Part shown: positions 1-6,955 of the stretch, piece by piece
How positions within the stretch are numbered: position 1 is the stretch's first letter
Layout of the letters: every line of letters starts with the position of its first letter
Assembly (NCBI GenBank): GCA_031278535.1
Contig: JAITKH010000057.1
Span: 1-14,055 of the forward strand
DNA from: Planctomycetota bacterium
GTDB lineage: Bacteria > Planctomycetota > SZUA-567
DNA: 14,055 nt
Direction: 5' to 3'
The notes under the pieces: generated by a model
Database searches by the model: none
What the model was told of the DNA's origin: nothing
Seen by the model: only the letters and a program-made list of their open reading frames with translations
Position numbers and translations under genes: made by a program

Positions 1-771
1 CATGATCAGGCTCACCGTCGCGCCCATGTTGAAATTCTGTTGTCCCACCACATGCTTGTAAATGTCCGTCGCCATGACGGAATAGTTGCCCCCCACCACC
101 TTCGGCGAGCCGAAATCGGTGAATACCAGGGTAAAGCAAACAAAGGCGGCGCTGATCAGGCCGTGCCTGGCTCCGGGAATGGTAACGGTCCAGAATATCT
201 CCGGTCCGCCGGCGCCAAGGGATTCGGCCGCTTCGTAAAGCCGGGCGTCGCCGTCGGCCAGGGCGGCCATGAGGATCATCACCGCCGGCGGGAAGACGAG
301 TATCGATTCGGCCAGGATGATGCCGGTGGGACCGTACAAACCGATGTCGGCCGCCAGCGCGGGCAGGGTATCGAAAAAACCGCCGGTAACCACGCCCTTT
401 TTTCCGAACAGATACACCAGGGAAATTCCGATCAGCATGCTCGGTGCATACAAGGGAAGCATGACCACCTGCCGGAAAAGGCTTTTCAACGGCATCCGGG
501 TACGGGTAAGGGCGTAGGCGAAGGCGAAGGCCGGAGGGACGGTGAAGGCGGTGGCCGCCATGGAAACAAAAAAACTGTTTCGTAGCGCCCGGCTCAGCGA
601 CGGATTGCCGAAAAAGACGGCAAAGTTGGCGAATCCGACCACATTCCCGTTGGCGTCGGACAGGCTTTTGGCCACCAGTTCGGCCAACGGCAGGGCCAGC
701 CCGGCGGCGAGAAAAGCGACCGAACCCCACAGCAGGGCTGTCCGCAATGTTTCCGGACCGGGCCTTGTCAT
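1..771 (-). CDS. phnU: ABC transporter permease for 2-aminoethylphosphonate, partial (C-terminus beyond window edge)
   Basis: Inner-membrane permease of a binding-protein-dependent importer, here probably for 2-aminoethylphosphonate. About 257 residues are visible and the reading frame stays open to the window edge, so the C-terminus is missing. Several hydrophobic segments are seen (about residues 12-34, 66-88, 103-122, 148-170 and 205-220). The cytoplasmic EAA loop that docks on the ATPase begins at about residue 180 (EAAESLGAGG, then the IPGA stretch near 198). The ATG at 771 overlaps the upstream ATPase stop as ATGA, which implies translational coupling. The family assignment comes from the fold, the EAA loop and the company of phnW, phnX, the binding protein and the ATPase. 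Some relatives are double-length fused permeases, and the missing end prevents telling whether this is one or whether a second permease gene follows. Confidence 0.85.
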   Translation of the reverse strand, partial: MTRPGPETLRTALLWGSVAFLAAGLALPLAELVAKSLSDANGNVVGFANFAVFFGNPSLSRALRNSFFVSMAATAFTVPPAFAFAYALTRTRMPLKSLFRQVVMLPLYAPSMLIGISLVYLFGKKGVVTGGFFDTLPALAADIGLYGPTGIILAESILVFPPAVMILMAALADGDARLYEAAESLGAGGPEIFWTVTIPGARHGLISAAFVCFTLVFTDFGSPKVVGGNYSVMATDIYKHVVGQQNFNMGATVSLIM

Positions 772-1937
772 CGGCGTACCCCGCTCAACCGGAATGTCAC
801 GTCCGAATCCGGTTCGTCGAAACAAAGGAGAGATTCCGCCGGCAGGGTCACCGTCACGCATTCGGCCCGGCGCAACCCGAGCCGGACGTAATCCTGCGGC
901 GACATGACCGCGTCCAGCCGTTGTGCGCGGCCGGCGCTGCCGTCGTTGAGTATCTTCAGGCCAACCCGGTAGGAAGAACCCTTGAACTCGACATCCTCGA
1001 CATGGGCAAGCAGCTGGTTGCCGGCAAATCCGCTCCGTTCGATTCGGACATTCTCGGGCCGGATGGCCAGGGTAATCCGGCGCCGGGTTCCGGCCGGCGG
1101 CCTCGCCGGCGCCAGGGAGTTGGCGCCGTGCCTGGCCAGGCCCGAATCGAGCCGCCAGCCGGGAAGAAAATTCATGGAACCGATAAAATCGGCGACGAAA
1201 GGAGTCGAGGGAAGCCGGTAGATTTCCTCTGGACTGGCAAACTGCGCCAGCCCCCCCCTGACCATGACCACCACCCGGTCGGCCATGGTCAGGGCCTCTT
1301 CCTGGTCGTGCGTGACCATAATGGCGGTAATGCCCAGGCGCTGCTGGAGAGAACGTATTTCGCGGCGCATGTCGGCCCGCACCTTGGCGTCCAGGGCGGA
1401 AAGGGGTTCGTCCAGGAGAAGCAGGATCGGCTCGATGGCGAGGGCTCTGGCAAGGGCGACGCGCTGCTGCTGGCCGCCCGACAGCTGAGCCGGGAATTTC
1501 CCCGCGCATTCTTCCAATCCCACCAAGGACAGGAGTTCCTCGGCCCGATGCGTGATGTCATGGCGGCTCCACCCCCGGCGCCGGATTCCGAAGGCGATGT
1601 TGTGCAGGGCGTCGAGGTTGGGAAAGAGGGCATAGGACTGGAAGACGATGCCGATGCCCCGCCGGGAGACGGGGGCGCGGGTGACGTCGCGCCCATTGAT
1701 GCGAATGACGCCGGCATCGGGCTTCTCCAGACCGGCGATGACGCGGAGGAGAGTTGTTTTCCCGCAGCCTGAGGGGCCGAGAATGCAAACGAATTCGCCT
1801 CTGCCGACCGCCAGCGACACCTGCTTGAGCGCCGGGAAGGATCCGAACGCCTTGTTGACGCCCGCCACCTCGAGACAGGGCGCGGCCGAAGCCTCTGCGG
1901 ATGCCGGTGTCTCAGCGGGATTCGCTTTTGCCGTCAT
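768..1937 (-). CDS. phnT: ABC transporter ATP-binding protein, 2-aminoethylphosphonate uptake
   Basis: Cytoplasmic ATPase (389 aa) that powers the importer. All nucleotide-binding motifs are intact: Walker A GPSGCGKTT at residues 54-62, Q-loop Gln100, signature LSGGQ at 152-156, Walker B with Asp176-Glu177, and the switch His210. The C-terminal part (about 240-389) fits the regulatory TOBE-type domain of the spermidine/iron/phosphonate class of importer ATPases. The frame is open further upstream, but the ATG at 1937 is preferred because the upstream extension lies inside the binding-protein gene, is proline/arginine-rich, and homologous ATPases start close to this point. It overlaps the binding-protein gene by 26 bases and the permease gene by 4, so the three are probably translated together. 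The AEP specificity is inferred from the operon; the protein alone would read as a generic iron/polyamine-type ATPase. Confidence 0.92.
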   Translation of the reverse strand: MTAKANPAETPASAEASAAPCLEVAGVNKAFGSFPALKQVSLAVGRGEFVCILGPSGCGKTTLLRVIAGLEKPDAGVIRINGRDVTRAPVSRRGIGIVFQSYALFPNLDALHNIAFGIRRRGWSRHDITHRAEELLSLVGLEECAGKFPAQLSGGQQQRVALARALAIEPILLLLDEPLSALDAKVRADMRREIRSLQQRLGITAIMVTHDQEEALTMADRVVVMVRGGLAQFASPEEIYRLPSTPFVADFIGSMNFLPGWRLDSGLARHGANSLAPARPPAGTRRRITLAIRPENVRIERSGFAGNQLLAHVEDVEFKGSSYRVGLKILNDGSAGRAQRLDAVMSPQDYVRLGLRRAECVTVTLPAESLLCFDEPDSDVTFRLSGVRR

Positions 1938-2937
1938 AGCGCCTGTTCCATTCGCCGAGGATGCGGTCGCGTACCAGGGCCGCCTCGGCGAGATCGTTCT
2001 TGATGATGATAGACATGGGATCGGCGGGATAGCCGGCCGGCGCGGGAAGGCCGGTCTCGATGGAGGTGATCGGATACACGGACGCATATTCCCGCATCAC
2101 CTCGTCGCTCAGGGCGAAGTCGAGGAATGTCCTGGACGCCTCCTTGATATTCGCCTTTTTCACCAGGGCGTTGGCCTCAAGATCCCATCCCGAGCCGGAG
2201 GCGGGCCATACCGTCTCCACCGGGTCGCCTGCGGTTTTTTGCTTGAGCCCGCGGTATCCGAAGGAAATGCCGATGACCACTTCGCCCTGCCCCGCCATCT
2301 TCGCCGGCTTGGAACCGGAATGGGTGTACTGCATGATATTTCGGTGAAGCTGATCCAGATACTCCCATCCCTCCCGCTCCCCCATGATTTGGATGATGGC
2401 GGAAACGGTCAGGTACCCGGTGCCGGAACTGGCCGGATTCGGCATGGCTATCAGGCCCTTGTAAGCGGGATTGAGCAGGTCGCGGTAATCCTTCGGCACG
2501 GGGAGGCCAAGCCTCTTCAATTCGATCGTGTTGACGATAATGCCGGTTTCCCAAGCTTTTATGCCCACCCATGCCGGAGGGGCGGCGGCGTCCCGGAACA
2601 GGGGATTCACCTTTTCCAGGTTTTTCGGGGCATAGGGTTCGAGCATGCCCTGTATTTCGGCCAGGATGAGTCCGGTGGCAGCCAGGCCCCACACCACGTC
2701 CGCTTGCGGGTTGTTCTTTTCCGCCAGCAGCTTGGCGGTGACGATGCCGGTCGAGTCGCGGACGATCTTGACCTCGATTTCCGGATGCCGTTTCCGGAAA
2801 ATATCGAGATAGTTCGGATATTCGTCGTCTTCGAGCGCGGTGTACACAACGATGCTTTCTCCAGCGGCGATTGGGGCGGCCGGCAGGGAGCAGACCAGCA
2901 TTGCGAAGGCCAAAGCGTACCACAGCGTTTTTTCCAT
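1912..2937 (-). CDS. phnS: periplasmic 2-aminoethylphosphonate-binding protein of an ABC importer
   Basis: Extracytoplasmic solute-binding protein (341 aa) that captures the substrate and delivers it to the permease. An N-terminal signal peptide is visible (Lys3, hydrophobic core at about 6-20, likely cleavage after PIAA near residue 25). The mature start, SIVVYTALEDDEY, is typical of the Fe3+/AEP-binding class, and later segments (NPASSGTGY; a glycine- and tryptophan-containing stretch near 245) also fit that family. The ATG at 2937 has a strong AGGAGA Shine-Dalgarno sequence 8 bases upstream, on the minus strand. It lies 30 bases after phnX and overlaps the ATPase gene. Iron-binding proteins of similar fold are the main alternative, but the phnW-phnX context favours AEP, matching the known second type of AEP transporter (PhnS2/T2/U2 type). 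Confidence 0.88.
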   Translation of the reverse strand: MEKTLWYALAFAMLVCSLPAAPIAAGESIVVYTALEDDEYPNYLDIFRKRHPEIEVKIVRDSTGIVTAKLLAEKNNPQADVVWGLAATGLILAEIQGMLEPYAPKNLEKVNPLFRDAAAPPAWVGIKAWETGIIVNTIELKRLGLPVPKDYRDLLNPAYKGLIAMPNPASSGTGYLTVSAIIQIMGEREGWEYLDQLHRNIMQYTHSGSKPAKMAGQGEVVIGISFGYRGLKQKTAGDPVETVWPASGSGWDLEANALVKKANIKEASRTFLDFALSDEVMREYASVYPITSIETGLPAPAGYPADPMSIIIKNDLAEAALVRDRILGEWNRRYDGKSESR

Positions 2938-2967
2938 GGTTTTCTCCTGTGAAAGAAAGAAAGAAAT

Positions 2968-3900
2968 CTATTCCTCTTCTTGGGCCATGCCATACGGATT
3001 TGGGAACGGAATCGAATGCGGACGGCCGTCGCGATTGGAGTGTGCGCCGGCGGCCGGACCGGACCGGCATGGCGGCAGCAATCCCCGGTTTCCGGGATGA
3101 CCGCCCCCGGCGATCGCCTGGCGCAGCGCGGACGCGATCAGCGGCGCTTCGGCGATGGAATCGACGACCAGATGCGCTCCCGCCTCAGCCAATTTTTTTC
3201 GGGCGCCCTCGATCATGATCGCCAGGTCCGCCCGGTTCATGCCCTCCGCCTCCCGGCGGGTCAGGCCCAGCATGTTGCCACTCATGGCCACGCCGACCGT
3301 CCATACCCCCGCATTCGTCCCTTCTTCGACGTCGGCGATAGTATCGCCGATCTTCAGGACAGTCGCCGGCGGATAGGCATCGGCTGCCTCCATGCAATGG
3401 TAAATCATCCACGGCGCCGGTCGGCCGGCTGGCGTCTCGGCCGCGCAGCAGGAAAAATCGAACGCCAGACCCTGCCGTTCCGCCGCCGCCAAAACCAGAT
3501 CAGCCATGGGACGGGTATAGCCGGTGGCGGCGGCGACCTTGATTCCGAGTGACCGCCACATGGCGACCGCCTCGATCGCTCCGGGAATCGCCTCCGAATG
3601 CGTTTCCAGGAGTTTGGTCTGCAGCGGGAGGAATTCCCGGAATAACGCGTCCAGATCGTCCGCATTCCAATCCCGTCCGTGAATCTTCCTCCATTGGTGG
3701 GCGATGGACGGCATGGACAACATGCATCCCATATGATCGCGTTTGTGCATGCCCATGGGTCCACGGGCTTCGGCATCCGTGACGGTCACGCCGCGGCGGG
3801 CGAAAACTTCCCTGAACGCCTCCAGCGGTGCGCGGCTGCCGTAATCGACCGTGGTTCCGGCAAGATCGCAGACGACGAGAGACAGGGGGTGCGCATTCAT
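2968..3900 (-). CDS. phnX: phosphonoacetaldehyde hydrolase (phosphonatase)
   Basis: HAD-superfamily enzyme (310 aa) that cleaves phosphonoacetaldehyde to acetaldehyde and phosphate. This is the second step of AEP degradation, after PhnW. The nucleophile motif is DLAGTT with Asp12, and the Schiff-base lysine is Lys53 in GPMGMHKRDH; both fall at the numbering of the Bacillus cereus enzyme. The usual Trp after the nucleophile is Leu here. Later motifs are GRPAPWM (substrate arginine region) and KIGDTIADVEEG (metal-binding acid). The ATG at 3900 overlaps the phnW stop as ATGA. The protein is about 40 residues longer than typical members of roughly 270 aa. The extra C-terminus (from about residue 267, rich in Gly, Pro and Arg and ending QEEE) has no recognised domain and may be read-through sequence. 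The catalytic function itself is well supported. Confidence 0.95.
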   Translation of the reverse strand: MNAHPLSLVVCDLAGTTVDYGSRAPLEAFREVFARRGVTVTDAEARGPMGMHKRDHMGCMLSMPSIAHQWRKIHGRDWNADDLDALFREFLPLQTKLLETHSEAIPGAIEAVAMWRSLGIKVAAATGYTRPMADLVLAAAERQGLAFDFSCCAAETPAGRPAPWMIYHCMEAADAYPPATVLKIGDTIADVEEGTNAGVWTVGVAMSGNMLGLTRREAEGMNRADLAIMIEGARKKLAEAGAHLVVDSIAEAPLIASALRQAIAGGGHPGNRGLLPPCRSGPAAGAHSNRDGRPHSIPFPNPYGMAQEEE

Positions 3901-5039
3901 TCTGGAGCCTCTTCCGGGGGCATGGTCACGCCCATTTCCGCCAAGGCCCTGCGCATGGCGTCGATCAGGCCGGCGACGTCGGCGGCGTCGATGCGGCCGA
4001 TGCTGCCGACGCGGAACAGGTCGGCGCCGCCGACCTTTCCGGGGTAGATGACGAATCCGCCATCCCGCAGGATGGCGGAAAAAGCGGCAAAGGAGAATTT
4101 GCCGTGTTCGGGACAGCGGAAGGAGGTGATGATCCAGCCGTGACCGCCGGAGGCAAGAAACTCCCTGAATCCCAATGCGGCCATGCCCCGCCGCAGCATT
4201 CGGCAATTCCGTTTGTAGCGTTCCGTCCGCGCCCGCGTGCCTCCCTCCGCCTCGAGTTCCAAAAGGGCCTGATGGAAGGCGAGGATGGCATGGGTGGGCG
4301 GGGTATAGCGGAATTGGCCGGTTTTACGCATGTCCTCGTCCTGCGCGCGGAGATCCAGGCATAAGCTGCGGGCATTCCCGGCCCCGGCCGCCAACTCCCC
4401 CTTCGCGACGATGACGAAGCAAAATCCGGGGACGCCCTCGAGGCATTTGTTGGCCGAGGAAACCAGCCAGCGTATCCCCCACTCCCTGATTCTGATCTCG
4501 GTCGCGCCGAAGCTGGACATGGCGTCGACCATGAAGACGCGTCCCCTTTCGGCGACGATTTTCCCCATCTCCCCGATGGGATTGAAAATCCCGGTGGTGG
4601 TTTCGCAATGGACCATGGCGACATGGGTAATCGTCTTGTCGGCGGCAAGCCTTTCCCCGATGTCATCAGGAACGACGACGACGTTTTCCGGATATGCGAC
4701 AGTATCGACCGGTATGCCCAGGACCTCGGCCATGTCGACCATGCGCCTGCCGTAGGCCCCGTTCACCGCCACCAACAGCTTGCCGCCCGCCCTCGGGACG
4801 GCGCATCCGATTGCCGCCTCGACGCCCATGCTGCCGCAGCCCTGGACGAGAACGGCGGCGTAGCTGTCCCTGTCGACGCCGGCCAGCGTCAGCAGGCGAT
4901 TTTTGACGTCGGCGACGATATCGAGAAATTCGTCGTCCCTGGCGCCGAGATCCCGCAGCATGGCGGCCTTGACGGCCGGACTGGTGGTCAGGGGGCCGGG
5001 GGCGAACAGCAGCTTGTCCCGCCACGGAACGCGGCGCAT
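3897..5039 (-). CDS. phnW: 2-aminoethylphosphonate:pyruvate transaminase
   Basis: PLP-dependent class V aminotransferase (380 aa) that converts AEP and pyruvate to phosphonoacetaldehyde and L-alanine, the first catabolic step. Recognisable parts are LLFAPGPLTTSPAVK near the N-terminus, GCGSMGVEA (67-75, cofactor phosphate loop), HCETTTGIFNP (144-154), VDAMSSFG with Asp172, SSANKCLEGVPGF with the PLP lysine Lys198, and FRVGSIG near 342-348 holding the substrate-carboxylate arginine. Two ATG codons, at 5045 and 5039, are in frame. The second is chosen because the AAAGAGA Shine-Dalgarno sequence abuts the first but sits 6 bases from the second. The frame is open far upstream, but that part does not look like protein. 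It heads the operon and overlaps phnX by 4 bases. Confidence 0.96.
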   Translation of the reverse strand: MRRVPWRDKLLFAPGPLTTSPAVKAAMLRDLGARDDEFLDIVADVKNRLLTLAGVDRDSYAAVLVQGCGSMGVEAAIGCAVPRAGGKLLVAVNGAYGRRMVDMAEVLGIPVDTVAYPENVVVVPDDIGERLAADKTITHVAMVHCETTTGIFNPIGEMGKIVAERGRVFMVDAMSSFGATEIRIREWGIRWLVSSANKCLEGVPGFCFVIVAKGELAAGAGNARSLCLDLRAQDEDMRKTGQFRYTPPTHAILAFHQALLELEAEGGTRARTERYKRNCRMLRRGMAALGFREFLASGGHGWIITSFRCPEHGKFSFAAFSAILRDGGFVIYPGKVGGADLFRVGSIGRIDAADVAGLIDAMRRALAEMGVTMPPEEAPE

Positions 5040-5307
5040 GGGCATCTCTTTCGCGATCAAGATTCGGGGCCTGCCGAAACCGGCGGTTCCCGAAACCGTT
5101 TCCGCGATGATACTCCGCGAATATGTGGAAAATGCGAGAGGCGGATGAGAAATCCATGAGAATCGAATTTTTCGGACAGGCGGCCAGATTGCCGTACGCC
5201 TTCCATAATTGGGCGGTTTTATTGCCAGAATTAACGACGAACGCGTCAATTTCATGTTCGGAATCGTGAGTTGATTTTCGCGATCGCTTGGTGCACAGTC
5301 AATGTTG
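5040..5307 (-). promoter_or_regulatory. phnW leader with candidate promoter and repeated motifs
   Basis: This is the only non-coding gap from which the phn operon could be transcribed inside the window. On the minus strand a candidate promoter reads TTGACT (5302-5297), a 17-base spacer, then GAAAAT (5279-5274). It would give a leader of more than 200 bases and lies right at the end of the transposase remnant. A weaker TTGACG lies at 5249-5244 with a poor -10. Nearer to phnW the 9-base word CCGAAACCG occurs twice, 16 bases apart (5074-5082 and 5090-5098). The first copy sits in the inverted repeat GCCGAAACCGGC; the second overlaps the odd palindrome GAAACCGTTTC (5092-5102). A 7-base direct repeat TCCGCGA follows (5101-5107, 5114-5120). 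These could be operator half-sites. No binding protein is known, and the promoter match is moderate. Confidence 0.3.
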
Positions 5308-5529
5308 TCATTTCGGATAAAGCCGTTCCAGTTTCCCCCGTGCATTCTTGGCTATGGATTTCCAGTCGATTGGGCCTTTTTCATTGTTCCGGTGATTCAC
5401 TTGGTTTTCCGCTTCCCGGCGCATCGACTCCGGGTCGGGAATTTTTTCTGAAAGGCCTTGTTTGTTCAAGACGCCGGACGCAATTTCGGCCATGTTCACC
5501 CAACCGCCATGCTTGGGAGTATATGGCAC
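5308..5529 (-). pseudogene. IS630-family transposase, C-terminal remnant
   Basis: A 73-residue open stretch matches the C-terminal end of IS630-type DDE transposases. Hallmarks are YTPKHGGWVNMAEI at its start (family YTPKHGSWLNMAE, which holds the last catalytic acid), SEKIPDPESMRREAEN, a WK segment (family VNWRFT), and the ending ARGKLERLYPK. Intact members are over 300 aa, so most of the gene, including the first two catalytic acids, is gone. A TAA stop lies directly before the first conserved codon, and no earlier transposase motif is visible in other frames between 5530 and 5700. The formal start would be GTG at 5529, with no convincing ribosome site. It is a dead fragment marking an old insertion between the two clusters. 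Terminal inverted repeats and target duplications were not found. Confidence 0.82.
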
Positions 5530-5599
5530 TTATTGGCAACATTTACTCCGGACTCACCGGCGACCACTCCGGTGTGGGTGTATTGCCATGGGCGTATAC

Positions 5600-5611
5600 A
5601 AAAACGTTTTT
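5600..5611. promoter_or_regulatory. perfect palindrome with central CG, possible LacI-type operator
   Basis: AAAAACGTTTTT is a perfect 12-base palindrome centred on CG. Operators of the LacI/GalR family are commonly palindromes with a central CG, and a LacI-type gene starts about 160 bases downstream. Apart from this palindrome, the stretch 5530-5640 holds only a weak CACCGG/CCGGTG stem and no gene. The operator role is inferred from form and location only. Confidence 0.25.
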
Positions 5612-5656
5612 TAGGAATGTTATGGTTGTTTACCTGCCATGGCTGCTGTGATATTA

Positions 5657-5695
5657 TTATAATATATTATAAATAATAGTGATATAATATATTAT
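5657..5695. repeat. two copies of a 12-base AT-only palindrome
   Basis: The perfect palindrome ATAATATATTAT occurs at 5659-5670 and again at 5684-5695, start to start 25 bases apart. The first copy extends to a 16-base palindrome (5657-5672). Both lie in a stretch almost free of G and C, just upstream of the -35 box of the regulator gene. The second copy overlaps a perfect TATAAT (5683-5688), and a minus-strand TATAAT lies at 5671-5666, so the stretch could also hold start sites. It may be a paired binding site, a nucleoid-protein or UP-like element, or simple AT-rich sequence. Confidence 0.45.
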
Positions 5696-5702
5696 TTTTT
5701 TA

Positions 5703-5730
5703 TTGACTCGAAATTCTCTTGGAATATTAT
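5703..5730 (+). promoter_or_regulatory. candidate sigma-70 promoter of the LacI-type regulator
   Basis: The -35 box TTGACT (5 of 6) at 5703-5708 and the -10 box TATTAT (5 of 6) at 5725-5730 are separated by 16 bases. The start point would be near 5737, leaving a leader of about 35 bases before the GTG at 5771. The AT-rich DNA just upstream could act as an UP element. AT-rich sequence gives chance matches, so confidence is moderate. Confidence 0.5.
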
Positions 5731-5770
5731 ATAAAAAATTAACAAAATCGTTTTTGTTGGAGATCGTGGA

Positions 5771-6847
5771 GTGGCTAGGCGGACGACCATGCGTGACATT
5801 GCGGAAAAGGCCGGCGTATCCATCGGCACGGTTCATTGCGCTTTGGCCGGCAAACTTGGCGTGGGCGAGAACAAACGGGCGGAAATTTTGTGTCTCGCCA
5901 AAACCTACGGGTACCGCCCCAACTCCATTGCGTCGTCGCTCAAACGCCGGGCAATTCGTCTCGCCGCCGTTTTCCCCGGGCCGAACGACGCGAACAGGTA
6001 TTATTTTACCCATGTTTGGGACGGTTTTCACGATTATCTCGCGTCAATGCGCGATTATAACATCGACGTTGTCGAGAGCCCGTATTACAACGGCGCAACC
6101 GGGCAAAACCAGATGCTTGCCTGGCTGCTCGAAGAAGACCATGCCGACGGGGTGTTGACTCTGGGGTATATGGACGGCGAATGCCGGACCTTGCTGCGGC
6201 GGTTCAAAAAGGAGCGTATCCCGGTTGTGCTGGTGGGTAGCGATGTCGCTCGCAACGATCGTTTCTGCTGCGTCCAGCCCGATTACGATGTGATCGGGCG
6301 AACCATGGGCGAACTGCTGTCCTGGCAGGCGCCCCAGGGATTGATTCTTGTCTGCGCCGGCAATGTCGTGACCCCGTCCAACTACGAAATTGTTCTCGGT
6401 ATGGAGGCGTTTTTCAGGGAGCGCGGTTCGGAAGGAAGGTTGTTGAAAATACATGAGCAAGGCGCCGCCGGCGAATTTTTCCGCCGGATCGAAGGCGAAT
6501 TGAGGAGGAACCGGAAAATTACCGCGTGTTGTTCCGTCAACGCCCATAGCAGCGTTCTCCTGGCGGATGCGTTGATCGCTGCGGGCCGGGCCAAAACCAT
6601 CCCCGCCATCGGGTGCGACGTCTTCCAGGAAAATATCGCCGCGCTGGAAAGCGGCGTGTTTTCCAATCTTGTACACAAAAATCCTTATTCGCAGGCGTAT
6701 GTAGCCGCCAAATGCCTGACCGAATACATCCTGAACGGGACAAAGCCGGTCAGTGGGACATTACTGGTCGGAAACGAAATCCTGTTCAGAAGCAGCCTTC
6801 CCCTGCTGCGTTCGGGGCAGGAGATTTTGCACGCGGTCGTGGGCTGA
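5771..6847 (+). CDS. LacI/GalR-family transcriptional regulator
   Basis: DNA-binding regulator (358 aa). An N-terminal helix-turn-helix is clear (TMRDIAEKAGVSIGTVHCAL, residues 6-25), followed by the hinge-helix region YGYRPNSIASSLKRR (46-60). From about residue 62 comes a periplasmic-binding-protein-like effector domain (AVFPGPNDANRYYF onward; FSNLVHKNPYSQAY near the end). The start is GTG at 5771, with GGAG 8 bases upstream. The ATG at 5789 would cut into the first helix, so GTG is preferred. The dimension and domain order are normal for the family, but the recognition helix lacks the common SRVL/SRAL form (HCAL instead). The gene lies directly before, and in the same direction as, the TRAP and enzyme genes, so it probably controls them in response to the imported compound or an intermediate. 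The effector cannot be read from the sequence. Confidence 0.93.
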   Translation: MARRTTMRDIAEKAGVSIGTVHCALAGKLGVGENKRAEILCLAKTYGYRPNSIASSLKRRAIRLAAVFPGPNDANRYYFTHVWDGFHDYLASMRDYNIDVVESPYYNGATGQNQMLAWLLEEDHADGVLTLGYMDGECRTLLRRFKKERIPVVLVGSDVARNDRFCCVQPDYDVIGRTMGELLSWQAPQGLILVCAGNVVTPSNYEIVLGMEAFFRERGSEGRLLKIHEQGAAGEFFRRIEGELRRNRKITACCSVNAHSSVLLADALIAAGRAKTIPAIGCDVFQENIAALESGVFSNLVHKNPYSQAYVAAKCLTEYILNGTKPVSGTLLVGNEILFRSSLPLLRSGQEILHAVVG

Positions 6848-6871
6848 CAATTTGGCGCAACACCGGTCGCC

Positions 6872-6929
6872 TTCCGAAACCGGAATGTCTTTTGTGTTAT
6901 TCGTCAGTCCTGCGGTTCGGGCATACAAT
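6872..6929 (+). promoter_or_regulatory. candidate dctP promoter and upstream inverted repeat
   Basis: In the 108-base gap between the regulator and dctP, a -10 box TACAAT (6924-6929, 5 of 6) is paired over 17 bases with a weak -35 TCGTCA (6901-6906, 4 of 6). The start point would be near 6936. An inverted repeat TTCCG-AAAC-CGGAA lies at 6872-6885, about 50-65 bases upstream of that point. Its core CCGAAACCGG also occurs upstream of phnW. The repeat could be a regulator site; its distance from the promoter would be unusual for simple repression. No terminator is visible after the regulator gene, so read-through from it is also possible. Confidence 0.35.
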
Positions 6930-6955
6930 TTTTCTTTCTTTGAGGAGGAGCCGCC

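Noticed and set aside
747..2952. Open plus-strand frames of 340-430 codons across the ATPase and binding-protein genes
   Set aside because: The minus strand carries intact Walker, signature and signal-peptide features there; the plus-strand translations show no domains and are shadow frames.
2951..2966. Tetranucleotide repeat (GAAA) x4 in the phnX to binding-protein spacer
   Set aside because: Only four units, so too short to support slippage or phase variation; probably a purine-rich stretch near the ribosome site.
5040..5345. Upstream extension of phnW to an ATG near 5345
   Set aside because: The extension has no family similarity and no ribosome site. The ATG at 5039 has both and gives the normal PhnW N-terminus.
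5550..5578. CACCGG/CCGGTG inverted repeat as a possible terminator
   Set aside because: The stem is only six pairs with an eight-base loop and no T-run on either side; chance is sufficient in this composition.
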